6,852 nucleotides of DNA from JBMNSK01 sp050945155 (GCA_050945155.1 JBMNSK010000048.1:1-6852); one strand, 5' to 3'. Positions 1-6,447 are shown, numbered from the stretch's first letter. The notes: a model not told the origin generated them from the letters alone. Translations and numbers: made by a program.

Positions 1-111
1 GCGTGGCCATGGAGATGGGGATCACCCGATCCCGTTCCGAACTCGGTAGTTAAGCCCATCATCGCCGAAAGTACTACAGCGCTAGGCTGTGGGAGGATAG
101 GGCGCCGCGCT
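1..111 (+). rRNA. rrf: 5S ribosomal RNA, 5' end cut off by window edge
   Basis: This is the 3' portion of a 5S rRNA, a structural RNA of the large ribosomal subunit. Conserved blocks appear in the right order: GTGGCCAT near the start, the loop with CCGAACTCGG at about 36-45, AGTTAAGCCC at about 48-57, CGCCGAAAGTACT at about 63-75, and GGGAGGATAGGGCGCCGC at about 91-108. The final GC-rich stretch would be the 3' strand of helix I. Its partner begins left of the window, so a handful of 5' bases (probably fewer than ten) are missing. The exact 3' end is uncertain by a few bases. An rRNA operon (16S-23S-5S) probably lies to the left. I found no compact hairpin plus T-run terminator immediately after it. 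Confidence 0.93.
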
Positions 112-270
112 CGCGCAGGGCACTTTTGTATTTCTAGAGACCCGAGATAACTTAAAACAGGGGGTAAGGAGTCTCTTCTTATGAAAGTGACAGTTGCAGG
201 TCAAAGCGCATTTCTACGCTAGGGAAACTGCAGTCATGAAGGACATTTCTGTTGGGCGTAAAACGCGGGC
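112..270. other. Intergenic region between 5S rRNA and the convergent WecA-like gene
   Basis: No convincing gene or tRNA is visible. Transcription from the 5S side and from the minus-strand gene converge here, so terminators are expected, but only weak hairpins are seen: AGAGAC (136-141) with GTCTCT (170-175) around a long loop, AGCG (205-208) with CGCT (217-220), and GCGT (256-259) with ACGC (263-266). None is followed by a clear T-run in the relevant direction. A 13-codon ORF with a good Shine-Dalgarno sequence at 181-222 is listed separately. Confidence 0.6.
181..222 (+). CDS. Possible 13-codon mini-ORF with a strong ribosome binding site
   Basis: AAGGAG at 166-171 is followed nine bases later by ATG and an ORF of 13 sense codons (MKVTVAGQSAFLR) ending in TAG. 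The spacing is right for translation, but the ORF is so short that chance is a serious alternative. It could also be the surviving 5' end of a decayed gene: MKVTVAG is the kind of start seen in Rossmann-fold dehydrogenases, although the glycine-rich loop that should follow is absent. No function is assigned. Confidence 0.15.
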   Translation: MKVTVAGQSAFLR

Positions 271-1356
271 CTAGGAATTCTGCTCTTTAGTTTTTGCAAG
301 CGGTTTCATTAAAAACTTGTGAATGAGACCAAGGTATATAAACCAAGAAATCACGTAAATGGCAACGCAGATATTGTCGTCGAAATAGACGGAAAGCACG
401 ATGCCGGCGATTGAAATAGCGACTGATGTGAAAAAGAGGGTCAGCGCACAACGCTGATGAGAAAATCCCTTGTTCAGTAAGAGATAGTGAATGTGGGCAT
501 TATCAGGGCAAAAAGGACTTCTTCCGTGCCGTGCTCGGTAAAAGAAAACGCGCACAGTATCTGCGATGGGGATGTAGAAGAAGTAGAAGAACGGTGCAAT
601 AGTGGCCGTAAAGAAGTGGTCAGGCATCTGGTGTACAGCAAAGTTGTACTTAATGCAGATGATGAGGAAAATTGTAATTAAGGTACCAATAAGAAGGCTT
701 CCCGCATCGCCCATGAAAATTTGCGCAGGTTGCCAGTTATATCGCAGATACCCCAGTATGGCACCGATGATGGCAACACAGCAGATATAGACGAAAAGGG
801 GAGACACAGAACTGGTTGTATCGATGTCTTTGTTGAGGACAGTTGTCAGGAAAAGGCCGCAGAAAAAGAAGAAATTCAAAGCCTGAAGACCTGCCTGACC
901 ATCAATTCCGTCTATGAGGTTAAAAGCATTAACAATGAGAATAAATACGAGAGTCGTAATGAGGTATCCCGCCCACTCAGGTATTTGGTAGATTCCTAAG
1001 AACCCATTAAGATTCGTAAGCTTAATACCTGCATAGGACATGAAAATGCCTACAGCGATTTCGAAAAAGAGCTTGTGCCAGGCACTTATGTTATGGAGGT
1101 CATCTCGAATACCTACCAGGAGCATGATGGTAACAACCACGCCGATAAAGAGCAGCAGGGTCCAAGAACACTCTCCTCGGTAGACAAAAGACATTGCAAG
1201 AACCGAAACGGCAATTGCAATATAGATGATGATTCCGCCCATATGCGCGGTATATCCATCGTGGATTTTTCGTCCGCCTGCCTTATCAAGTATCTTGAAC
1301 TTGGTCATGAGCTTGATAAAAGGGGGCATAAGTACCCAGCTAATCGAGAGGCTCAT
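271..1356 (-). CDS. WecA/TagO-like undecaprenyl-phosphate sugar-1-phosphate transferase (MraY family)
   Basis: This is a polytopic membrane enzyme of the polyprenyl-phosphate HexNAc-1-phosphate transferase family. Members move a sugar-1-phosphate (usually GlcNAc-1-P) from a UDP-sugar to undecaprenyl phosphate at the inner face of the membrane, starting teichoic acid, O-antigen or other surface glycans. Numbering from the TTG codon at 1357-1359 that precedes the ATG, family motifs are in order: GGRKIHDGYTAHMGG at 28-42, the Mg-binding DD pair at 86-87, NAFNLIDGIDG at 144-154, FMGDAGS at 215-221, and a cytosolic basic loop with HIHY at 289-292. About ten hydrophobic segments fit the family, as does the length of about 361 residues. 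The usual HIHH motif reads HIHY. The start is uncertain: ATG at 1354-1356 was chosen, TTG precedes it, neither has a clear ribosome binding site, and the frame stays hydrophobic further upstream. WecA, TagO and WbpL-type specificities cannot be separated here, so no symbol is given. Confidence 0.88.
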   Translation of the reverse strand: MSLSISWVLMPPFIKLMTKFKILDKAGGRKIHDGYTAHMGGIIIYIAIAVSVLAMSFVYRGECSWTLLLFIGVVVTIMLLVGIRDDLHNISAWHKLFFEIAVGIFMSYAGIKLTNLNGFLGIYQIPEWAGYLITTLVFILIVNAFNLIDGIDGQAGLQALNFFFFCGLFLTTVLNKDIDTTSSVSPLFVYICCVAIIGAILGYLRYNWQPAQIFMGDAGSLLIGTLITIFLIICIKYNFAVHQMPDHFFTATIAPFFYFFYIPIADTVRVFFYRARHGRSPFCPDNAHIHYLLLNKGFSHQRCALTLFFTSVAISIAGIVLSVYFDDNICVAIYVISWFIYLGLIHKFLMKPLAKTKEQNS

Positions 1357-1402
1357 CAACAGGGTTATGACGAGTATTTCAACCTGAAAATCCGTAGTAC
1401 TC

Positions 1403-1570
1403 TTACCTTGCGTGTTTGACTTCGTTTAATCGTTGTAGCACTTCAAGCGCACCAAACCATTCTACAAGACTTTCATTCTTGTCGACAGGCATATTAAGAT
1501 TGTGCATTAATAAGTCATTTAATGGCGAGCGCAGAATTTCCTTTTTTGCCTCGTATAATACTGTGGTCAA
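1403..1570 (-). CDS. Possible small hypothetical protein, 55 codons, unrecognised
   Basis: One minus-strand frame is open for 85 codons (1406-1660), closed by TAA at 1403-1405. The only usual start codon ahead of the internal ATGs is TTG at 1568-1570, giving 55 residues. The C-terminal part looks protein-like: it contains NMPVDKNESLVEWFGALEV and ends QRLNEVKHAR, a charged stretch that could form an amphipathic helix. There is no membrane segment, no Cys or His cluster and no family I recognise. No clear ribosome binding site precedes the TTG. The ORF lies in the same direction as the WecA-like gene, ending about 45 bases before it, so it could be the first cistron of that transcript, a remnant of a longer decayed gene, or chance. 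The track-sized plus-strand frame across the same bases looks less protein-like. Confidence 0.3.
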   Translation of the reverse strand: MTTVLYEAKKEILRSPLNDLLMHNLNMPVDKNESLVEWFGALEVLQRLNEVKHAR

Positions 1571-1621
1571 GAGAACTTCAGCGTTGCGCCGTTTGAAAAG
1601 CTGGAAATGAAAACCTGAGCT

Positions 1622-1635
1622 GAAACGAGCGTTTC
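1622..1635. promoter_or_regulatory. Palindrome upstream of the glnA -10, candidate operator
   Basis: GAAACG-AG-CGTTTC is a perfect 6-base inverted repeat with a 2-base centre. If transcription starts near 1669, its centre is close to -40, the position used by activators that contact RNA polymerase at the -35 region. The matching -35 hexamer is poor, which fits an activated promoter. The regulator is unknown, and a 14-base palindrome could arise by chance. Confidence 0.35.
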
Positions 1636-1645
1636 GTTTTCGGTT

Positions 1646-1672
1646 ATGCAGGACGCTATACTATACCTGCAT
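1646..1672. repeat. Inverted repeat flanking the presumed glnA -10 element
   Basis: ATGCAGG (1646-1652) and CCTGCAT (1666-1672) are exact reverse complements separated by 13 bases. The symmetric stretch TATACTATA (1657-1665), which holds the likely -10, lies between the arms. A protein bound to both arms would block the promoter, so a repressor operator is one reading. A DNA cruciform is another. An mRNA hairpin is less likely, because the left arm lies upstream of the expected transcription start. Confidence 0.4.
1657..1662 (+). promoter_or_regulatory. Likely -10 element of the glnA promoter
   Basis: TATACT matches the sigma-70-type -10 consensus at five of six bases and lies 25 bases before the glnA start codon, which predicts a short leader of roughly 18 bases. 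At the right distance upstream only weak sequences such as TCGTTT or TTCGTT are found, so the -35 is poor. The overlapping TATACC (1662-1667) is a weaker alternative. Confidence 0.45.
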
Positions 1673-1673
1673 G

Positions 1674-1679
1674 AAAGGA
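1674..1679 (+). promoter_or_regulatory. Ribosome binding site of glnA
   Basis: AAAGGA sits seven bases before the ATG at 1687 and supports that start over the in-frame ATG three codons later. Confidence 0.7.
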
Positions 1680-1686
1680 ATTCGTT

Positions 1687-3030
1687 ATGAGCATCATGCC
1701 CGAACAAGACTTCGTACTAAAAACTGTCGAAAGCAGAGATGTCCACTTCGTGCGTTTTTGGTTTACCGACGTACTGGGGAATATGAAGTCTTTTGCGGTC
1801 AGTCCTAGCGAGCTTGAATCGGCATTCGAAAACGGCATGGGCTTTGACGGAAGCTGCATCGAAGGCTTCCAGCGCATGCAAGAGTCAGATATGCTCGCGT
1901 TTCCTGATGCTTCTACATTTCAGGTCTTGCCGTGGCGACCCGAATCAAATGCCGTTGCTCGTATGTTTTGCGACCTGCGCACACCTGACGGTAAACCCTA
2001 TGTAGGCGATTCCCGCTACATCCTTAAACGCGTTGTAGACCATGCGGCAAGTCTTGGTTATATCTTTAATGTTGGCCCTGAGCTCGAGTACTACTATTTC
2101 AAGGATGCTGAGGGTACTGAGGTGCTTGATAATGGCGGCTACTTCGATTTGACCAGCTTGGATTATGCGAGTGACCTGCGCCGCGATACGGTTTTGGCAC
2201 TTGAGCACATGGGCATTCCTGTTGAATATTCTCATCATGAAAACGGTCCATCCCAACACGAAATTGACCTGCGGTATACCGATGCGCTGTCCATGGCTGA
2301 TGCAGTCATGACCTACAAACTTGTTGTTCGCGAAATGGCAGACAAACACGGTGTTTTTGCCTCGTTTATGCCGAAGCCAATGAGCGATGCGCCTGGAAAT
2401 GGTATGCATGTTCACCAGAGTCTCTCTGATATGAACGGGCGAAATATATTCTACGGTGGAAGAAACGAAGACGGTGTAGTGCTTTCAGATTTGGCCCAGC
2501 ACTATTTGGCCGGCATCCTACACTACGCTCCGGAGTTTTGCCTCATTACCAACCAGTATGTGAACTCCTATAAGCGCCTTATTCCTGACGGTGAAGCTCC
2601 AACCTATGTTTCCTGGGCGCACAATAACCGCTCAACCTTGGTTCGCATTCCTGGCTATCGTCCGAAAAATGCGGAAGCATGCCGCATTGAGCTTCGAAGC
2701 CCTGACACTGCTGCAAATCCTTACCTAAGCTTTGCCGTTATGCTTGCCGCAGGGCTTGCAGGAATTGAAGAAAAGCTTCCTCTTCCTGAACCGCTTGAAG
2801 AAAAGAATCTTTCGGCTTTAACGCATGAACAGATTACGGCAGCAGGAATCCATACCCTTCCTCAGTCGCTCGGTGAAGCCATTGAGATTTTCGAGAATTC
2901 CGAGCTTATGAAGAAAACGCTTGGTTCCCATATTCATACCTACTTGGTAGATACGAAGCGAAAAGAATGGGAAGAGTACTGCAGCTCAGTTTCGCAGTGG
3001 GAACTCGACCGATATCTTGCGGTGTTGTAA
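1687..3030 (+). CDS. glnA: Glutamine synthetase type I, GSI-alpha / GlnA2-like
   Basis: Cytosolic dodecameric enzyme joining glutamate and ammonia with ATP to make glutamine, the central step of nitrogen assimilation. The 447-residue product is full length for GSI-alpha, which lacks the insert and adenylylation tyrosine loop of the longer enterobacterial type. N-terminal beta-grasp domain at about 15-105, with VLGNMKSF (29-36) and GFDGSCIEGF (52-61, D54 being the active-site loop aspartate); catalytic domain after that. Metal and substrate residues are visible: E132 and E134 in GPELEYYYF, E185 and H191/E192 in HHENGPSQHEIDLRY, H241 in GMHVHQS, R297 in NSYKRL, flap E303 in GEAPTY, R315, R320, and E335/R337 in RIELRSPD. 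R63 lies where Bacillus GlnA has the Arg62 involved in glutamine feedback inhibition, so similar feedback control is plausible. Motif wording (FTDVLG, STFQVLPW, ALSMADAVMT) resembles actinobacterial GlnA2. It is the first gene of a tight cluster with the downstream regulator and polA. Confidence 0.97.
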   Translation: MSIMPEQDFVLKTVESRDVHFVRFWFTDVLGNMKSFAVSPSELESAFENGMGFDGSCIEGFQRMQESDMLAFPDASTFQVLPWRPESNAVARMFCDLRTPDGKPYVGDSRYILKRVVDHAASLGYIFNVGPELEYYYFKDAEGTEVLDNGGYFDLTSLDYASDLRRDTVLALEHMGIPVEYSHHENGPSQHEIDLRYTDALSMADAVMTYKLVVREMADKHGVFASFMPKPMSDAPGNGMHVHQSLSDMNGRNIFYGGRNEDGVVLSDLAQHYLAGILHYAPEFCLITNQYVNSYKRLIPDGEAPTYVSWAHNNRSTLVRIPGYRPKNAEACRIELRSPDTAANPYLSFAVMLAAGLAGIEEKLPLPEPLEEKNLSALTHEQITAAGIHTLPQSLGEAIEIFENSELMKKTLGSHIHTYLVDTKRKEWEEYCSSVSQWELDRYLAVL

Positions 3031-3032
3031 GT

Positions 3033-3701
3033 ATGAATAGTCAAGTAGTTTTTATTGCCGATAGCCTAGATAATGCGCACAAGTTTCAGCAGGTCTTATC
3101 ACATCTTGACCTGGAGGTATTCCCTGGCTCATCGCTACAGACCGCGCGGCTTTTGGGAGAACACAATGATTGTGCGCTCTTAATCTATGAGGCCTGCGGT
3201 CGTGCTTTGCCGCGTTATGAGGAATTCTTACCTACAATCGAGAAGAAGGCTGAAGCAATTTTGGTCATTGCTGAACCTGGTACTCTTTCTACGCTTCACC
3301 TTCCCACGCAGATTCCGAGTGACTTCGTGATTAATACGGCTTCTCCTGAAGAATGCATGGTGCGTGTAGGACGTTTGCTTGCATCGCACGACAAGTCAAC
3401 TGAAGCCGAAAAGATTGTCGTTGATAATATGGTTATTGACCTTGCAACCTATCAGGTGAAAGTAAACGGAACTCCGCTCGATCTGACTTATCTGGAATAT
3501 GCGCTTCTCTCGTTTCTCGCGACGCATCCTTTGCGTACTTTCTCGCGTGATGTTCTGCTTCAGCGGGTATGGGGTTTTGACTACTTCGGCGGCTCTCGAA
3601 CGGTTGACGTACATGTACGACGCATTCGTGCAAAACTGGGTCCTGACTTAGCTCAGCACCTCGAGACGGTGCGCGGTATTGGATATCTTTGGAGTGAGTA
3701 A
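3033..3701 (+). CDS. OmpR/GlnR-type winged-helix regulator with degenerate receiver domain
   Basis: A 222-residue cytosolic DNA-binding protein with response-regulator architecture: receiver-like fold at about 4-118, then a C-terminal winged helix at about 127-220. The DNA-binding part is typical of the OmpR family: LTYLEYALLSFLATHP (151-166), FSRDVLLQRVWG (170-181), RTVDVHVRRIRAKL (189-202) and VRGIGYLW (213-220). The receiver lacks the phosphorylation residues: only one acid (D10) remains of the acidic pair, I51 replaces the phospho-accepting Asp, about A80 replaces the Thr/Ser, and N101 replaces the Lys. It should therefore act without phosphorylation, as known for atypical regulators such as actinobacterial GlnR. 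ATG at 3033 is chosen, two bases after the glnA stop; a longer reading from 2967 would overlap the conserved glnA 3' end. The ribosome binding site is weak, suggesting translational coupling to glnA. The position suggests a nitrogen-related regulator, but GlnR identity is unproven. Confidence 0.87.
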   Translation: MNSQVVFIADSLDNAHKFQQVLSHLDLEVFPGSSLQTARLLGEHNDCALLIYEACGRALPRYEEFLPTIEKKAEAILVIAEPGTLSTLHLPTQIPSDFVINTASPEECMVRVGRLLASHDKSTEAEKIVVDNMVIDLATYQVKVNGTPLDLTYLEYALLSFLATHPLRTFSRDVLLQRVWGFDYFGGSRTVDVHVRRIRAKLGPDLAQHLETVRGIGYLWSE

Positions 3702-3704
3702 AAG

Positions 3705-6338
3705 ATGGCAAAGACAGTAGCGGTTATCGACGGCAATTCATTGATGCATCGTGCCTATCACGCTGTTCCGCCCTCGATGAATGCTCCCGACGGAACTCCC
3801 ACCAATGCAGCATTTGGCTTTTTGTCCATGCTCTTAAAGTTTATCGAAAAAGCAAGTCCTGATGCGCTTATCTGCGCTTTTGATGCGGGGCGCCCTGCTT
3901 TTCGCACCGAAGCCCTCGAGCAGTACAAGGCACAGCGACCTCCCATGGACGAAGATTTGAAGGTTCAGTTTCCTCTGATTGAAGACCTTTTAAAGAGCAT
4001 GAACATACCGGTAGTTCGTGTTCAAGGTTGGGAGGGTGATGACATCCTCGGTACCATTGCTTCTCGTGATGAACGTCTTGGATTTGAAACCCTTCTGGTT
4101 TCAGGGGACAAGGATATTTATCAACTCGCCTCAGACCATACGCGCATTGTGACGACGAAAAAGGGTATCAGCGATGTGGTCATCTATGGTCCTCAAGAAG
4201 TGCAGGAACGCTATGGGGTAAGCCCGAGTCAAGTTCCCGACTTCTTAGGTTTAAAAGGCGACCCTTCCGACAATATTCCTGGCGTTCCCGGAATCGGAGA
4301 AAAGACGGCAGCAAAACTTTTGCAGGCCTATGGAAACCTCGAAGGACTCTACGACAATCTTGATAAGCTTCGCGGAAAACAACTCGAAAACGTGCGCGAT
4401 AACAAAGATCTTGCTTTTACGAGCAGACGTGTCGCAACCATCGTGACCGACCTTGATTTTGACCTCGACGTTGAAAAGATTGCTTTTCCGTCTTTTGACG
4501 CAGCAAAGGTTGCTGAAGCTTTCGAAAACTTGCATTTCTACACGCATCTTCGTCATGTTTTAAAGTTGATATCCGACGAAGGTGGGGCGCCATCAAAAGG
4601 AACGAGCCCTGATTTCGGAGAAATCTTGCATGGCAAGGAAGCTCAAGACCTGCTCAGAGAAGCAATAGAGGCGCAAAGCCTGGTGGGTGTGAGCTACTAT
4701 GAGGATCAGCAGACCGCGCTTTTCGGAAACAGCTTCATTTTCGCCTTCAGCGTAGAGGGAAAAACAGGAGTGCTAAACGACGAAGAGGGCCGCCAAGCCT
4801 TTGCAGACTTAGTTCGCAACGGTTGTTTTGCTGCCTTCGATGTGAAAGAGACGCTCTATACCGTTTTTCCTCCCGATACATCACTTGAAGCACTGCTAAC
4901 AACTCACGAGATTCTTCATGCGCGCTTCTTTGACGTGAATCTTGCAGCTTATATTCTTGACTCGTCTCACCGTAGCCATGAACTTGCCCTGCTCGCACGC
5001 GAATACCTGTCCTGGGATTTGCCTGAAAAACTTGCGGATGAAGACCGCGTTGTTATGGAGGCGGCCTCCGTCCATGCCTTAGTGAATCCGATGAAGAAGG
5101 CACTTTCGGACGATAAAAGTGAAAAGGCATACTTTGACATTGATCTTCCGCTTGTTTCTGTCTTAGCACTGATGGAGAGAAGCGGTGCTGCTATCGATGT
5201 TGAGGCATTAGAAGAGATTGGGCGCAGGTCTCAGGCTGAAATTGAAAGTTTGCGCGCGCAGATTTTTGAAATTACTGGCGAGGAATTCAACCTCGATTCG
5301 CCCAAGCAACTCTCTCACATGCTTTTTGAGGTTCTCGGATATAAGCCCATTAAAAAGACGAAAAGCGGTTATTCTACCGACAATTCGGTACTCAAAGAAC
5401 TGAGCCATGAGCATGAAGTAGCTCAGCTCATCATTCGTTACCGCGAGCTGACTAAAATTAAGTCTACCTATATTGACGCTTTGCCTAAGATGCGCGGTGG
5501 CGATGGTTTGCTGCACACAACCTTTCATGAGACTATTACGACGACCGGAAGACTTTCGTCTTCTGACCCAAACCTTCAAAACATTCCGGTACGGACAGAT
5601 TTCGGGCGCCATATTCGCGATTGTTTTGTTCCTATTAATGCTGGAGAAAAATTTCTGTCAGCCGACTATTCCCAGATTGAGCTTCGACTCCTTGCTCATC
5701 TTTCCGGGGAGCGTTTGCTCATTGACGCCTTTAATTCAGGGGCGGATTTTCATGCCCATACCGCAAGCCGTATCTTTGGCTGTGCACCTGAGGACGTAAC
5801 ACCGCAGATGCGCAGTCGTGCGAAGGCGGTTAACTTCGGCATTGTCTATGGCCAGCAAGCCTATGGTCTTGCGCAAAGCCTTGAGATACCTTTCGGCGAG
5901 GCCCAAGCTATGATTGACCGCTACTTCGAGGCATATCCGGGAGTAAAAACCTACCTCAATAAGGTAGTCGAAGATGCCACGGAGAAGGGGTATGCCGAGA
6001 CGATGTTCGGACGCAAGCGCCATATTCCCGAACTTCGTATGCGTAATAGAAATCAGCGCAGTTTTGGTGAAAGAACGGCTATGAACCATCCCATGCAGGG
6101 AAGTGCTGCTGATATTATCAAACTTGCCATGCGCCAAGTTGCCATACGCATGGAAGAGGAAGGATTCAAGGCACAACTTATCCTGCAAGTCCACGACGAA
6201 CTCGATTTTTCGGTGCCGGAAAACGAGATTGAGGCGCTGACCTCGTTAGTGAAAGATATCATGGAGCATGTCGTTGATTTAGACGTTTCTTTAGACGTTG
6301 ACGTTGAGGTCGGGGATACCTGGGCTGAAGCCCACTAA
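3705..6338 (+). CDS. polA: DNA polymerase I (5' nuclease and polymerase; proofreading site lost)
   Basis: An 877-residue family A DNA polymerase that fills gaps and removes RNA primers and flaps in replication and excision repair. The 5' nuclease domain (about 1-290) has D9, AFDAGRP (58-64), WEGDD (109-113), SGDKD (133-137) and the helix-hairpin-helix GDPSDNIPGVPGIG (185-198). The middle domain (about 305-480) has the size of the 3'-5' exonuclease fold, but its metal-binding acids are gone: the DTET motif position reads roughly SYYE (330-333), the second motif has T383 in place of Asp, and the YxxxD motif is absent. This is usual in many Gram-positive and Thermus enzymes. The polymerase domain (about 480-877) is intact: motif A SADYSQIEL (652-660, D654), motif B R703/K707/F711/Y715, and motif C QVHDE (828-832). 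F711 is the residue that discriminates against dideoxynucleotides. The start is three bases after the regulator stop, with GGAG at 3691-3694 ten bases before ATG. Confidence 0.98.
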   Translation: MAKTVAVIDGNSLMHRAYHAVPPSMNAPDGTPTNAAFGFLSMLLKFIEKASPDALICAFDAGRPAFRTEALEQYKAQRPPMDEDLKVQFPLIEDLLKSMNIPVVRVQGWEGDDILGTIASRDERLGFETLLVSGDKDIYQLASDHTRIVTTKKGISDVVIYGPQEVQERYGVSPSQVPDFLGLKGDPSDNIPGVPGIGEKTAAKLLQAYGNLEGLYDNLDKLRGKQLENVRDNKDLAFTSRRVATIVTDLDFDLDVEKIAFPSFDAAKVAEAFENLHFYTHLRHVLKLISDEGGAPSKGTSPDFGEILHGKEAQDLLREAIEAQSLVGVSYYEDQQTALFGNSFIFAFSVEGKTGVLNDEEGRQAFADLVRNGCFAAFDVKETLYTVFPPDTSLEALLTTHEILHARFFDVNLAAYILDSSHRSHELALLAREYLSWDLPEKLADEDRVVMEAASVHALVNPMKKALSDDKSEKAYFDIDLPLVSVLALMERSGAAIDVEALEEIGRRSQAEIESLRAQIFEITGEEFNLDSPKQLSHMLFEVLGYKPIKKTKSGYSTDNSVLKELSHEHEVAQLIIRYRELTKIKSTYIDALPKMRGGDGLLHTTFHETITTTGRLSSSDPNLQNIPVRTDFGRHIRDCFVPINAGEKFLSADYSQIELRLLAHLSGERLLIDAFNSGADFHAHTASRIFGCAPEDVTPQMRSRAKAVNFGIVYGQQAYGLAQSLEIPFGEAQAMIDRYFEAYPGVKTYLNKVVEDATEKGYAETMFGRKRHIPELRMRNRNQRSFGERTAMNHPMQGSAADIIKLAMRQVAIRMEEEGFKAQLILQVHDELDFSVPENEIEALTSLVKDIMEHVVDLDVSLDVDVEVGDTWAEAH

Positions 6339-6387
6339 ATCGCAGGTGGAATGCATAGAAAATACAGAAGGAAATTGCGCTAATCCG

Positions 6388-6416
6388 TTGACTTGATGGG
6401 GTCCTGCTGATAAAGT
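6388..6416 (+). promoter_or_regulatory. Promoter of rplU (extended -10)
   Basis: TTGACT (6388-6393) matches the -35 consensus at five of six bases. Exactly 17 bases later is TAAAGT (6411-6416), preceded by TGA (6408-6410), giving an extended -10. Transcription would start near 6423 and leave a leader of about 32 bases, too short for a large structured leader RNA. No terminator hairpin was seen between the polA stop and this promoter, so read-through from polA is also possible. Confidence 0.6.
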
Positions 6417-6441
6417 TACAACTTGCGTTTTAACTCACTTC

Positions 6442-6447
6442 AAGGAG
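6442..6447 (+). promoter_or_regulatory. Ribosome binding site of rplU
   Basis: AAGGAG lies seven bases before the ATG at 6455. It is the strongest Shine-Dalgarno sequence among the protein genes here, as expected for a highly expressed ribosomal protein. Confidence 0.8.

Noticed and set aside
1554..1559. Perfect TATAAT on the plus strand as a glnA promoter
   Set aside because: No acceptable -35 lies 16-18 bases upstream, and it is far from glnA. TATACT at 1657 fits the gene better.
1416..1610. 64-codon plus-strand ORF in the WecA-glnA spacer
   Set aside because: It is rich in Ser, Arg and Thr, has no ribosome binding site, and the opposite strand looks more protein-like.
1636..1660. Actinobacterial GlnR box (gTnAC-n6-GaAAC) on the minus strand near the glnA promoter
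   Set aside because: A GAAAC half-site and an ATAAC half-site are present, but the spacing is seven rather than six bases and one half-site is imperfect, so it cannot be called.
1945..2415. 156-codon minus-strand ORF inside glnA
   Set aside because: It is a mirror of the conserved glutamine synthetase coding sequence and shows no family motif of its own.
2967..3032. Upstream extension of the regulator overlapping the end of glnA
   Set aside because: The extra 22 residues are an out-of-frame reading of the conserved GlnA C-terminus. ATG at 3033, two bases after the glnA stop, gives a normal receiver N-terminus.
5736..6194. 152-codon minus-strand ORF inside polA
   Set aside because: It is antisense to the conserved polymerase motifs A to C and is explained as a shadow frame.
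6328..6347. Terminator after polA
   Set aside because: Only a 4-base CCAC/GTGG stem is present, with no T-run after it.
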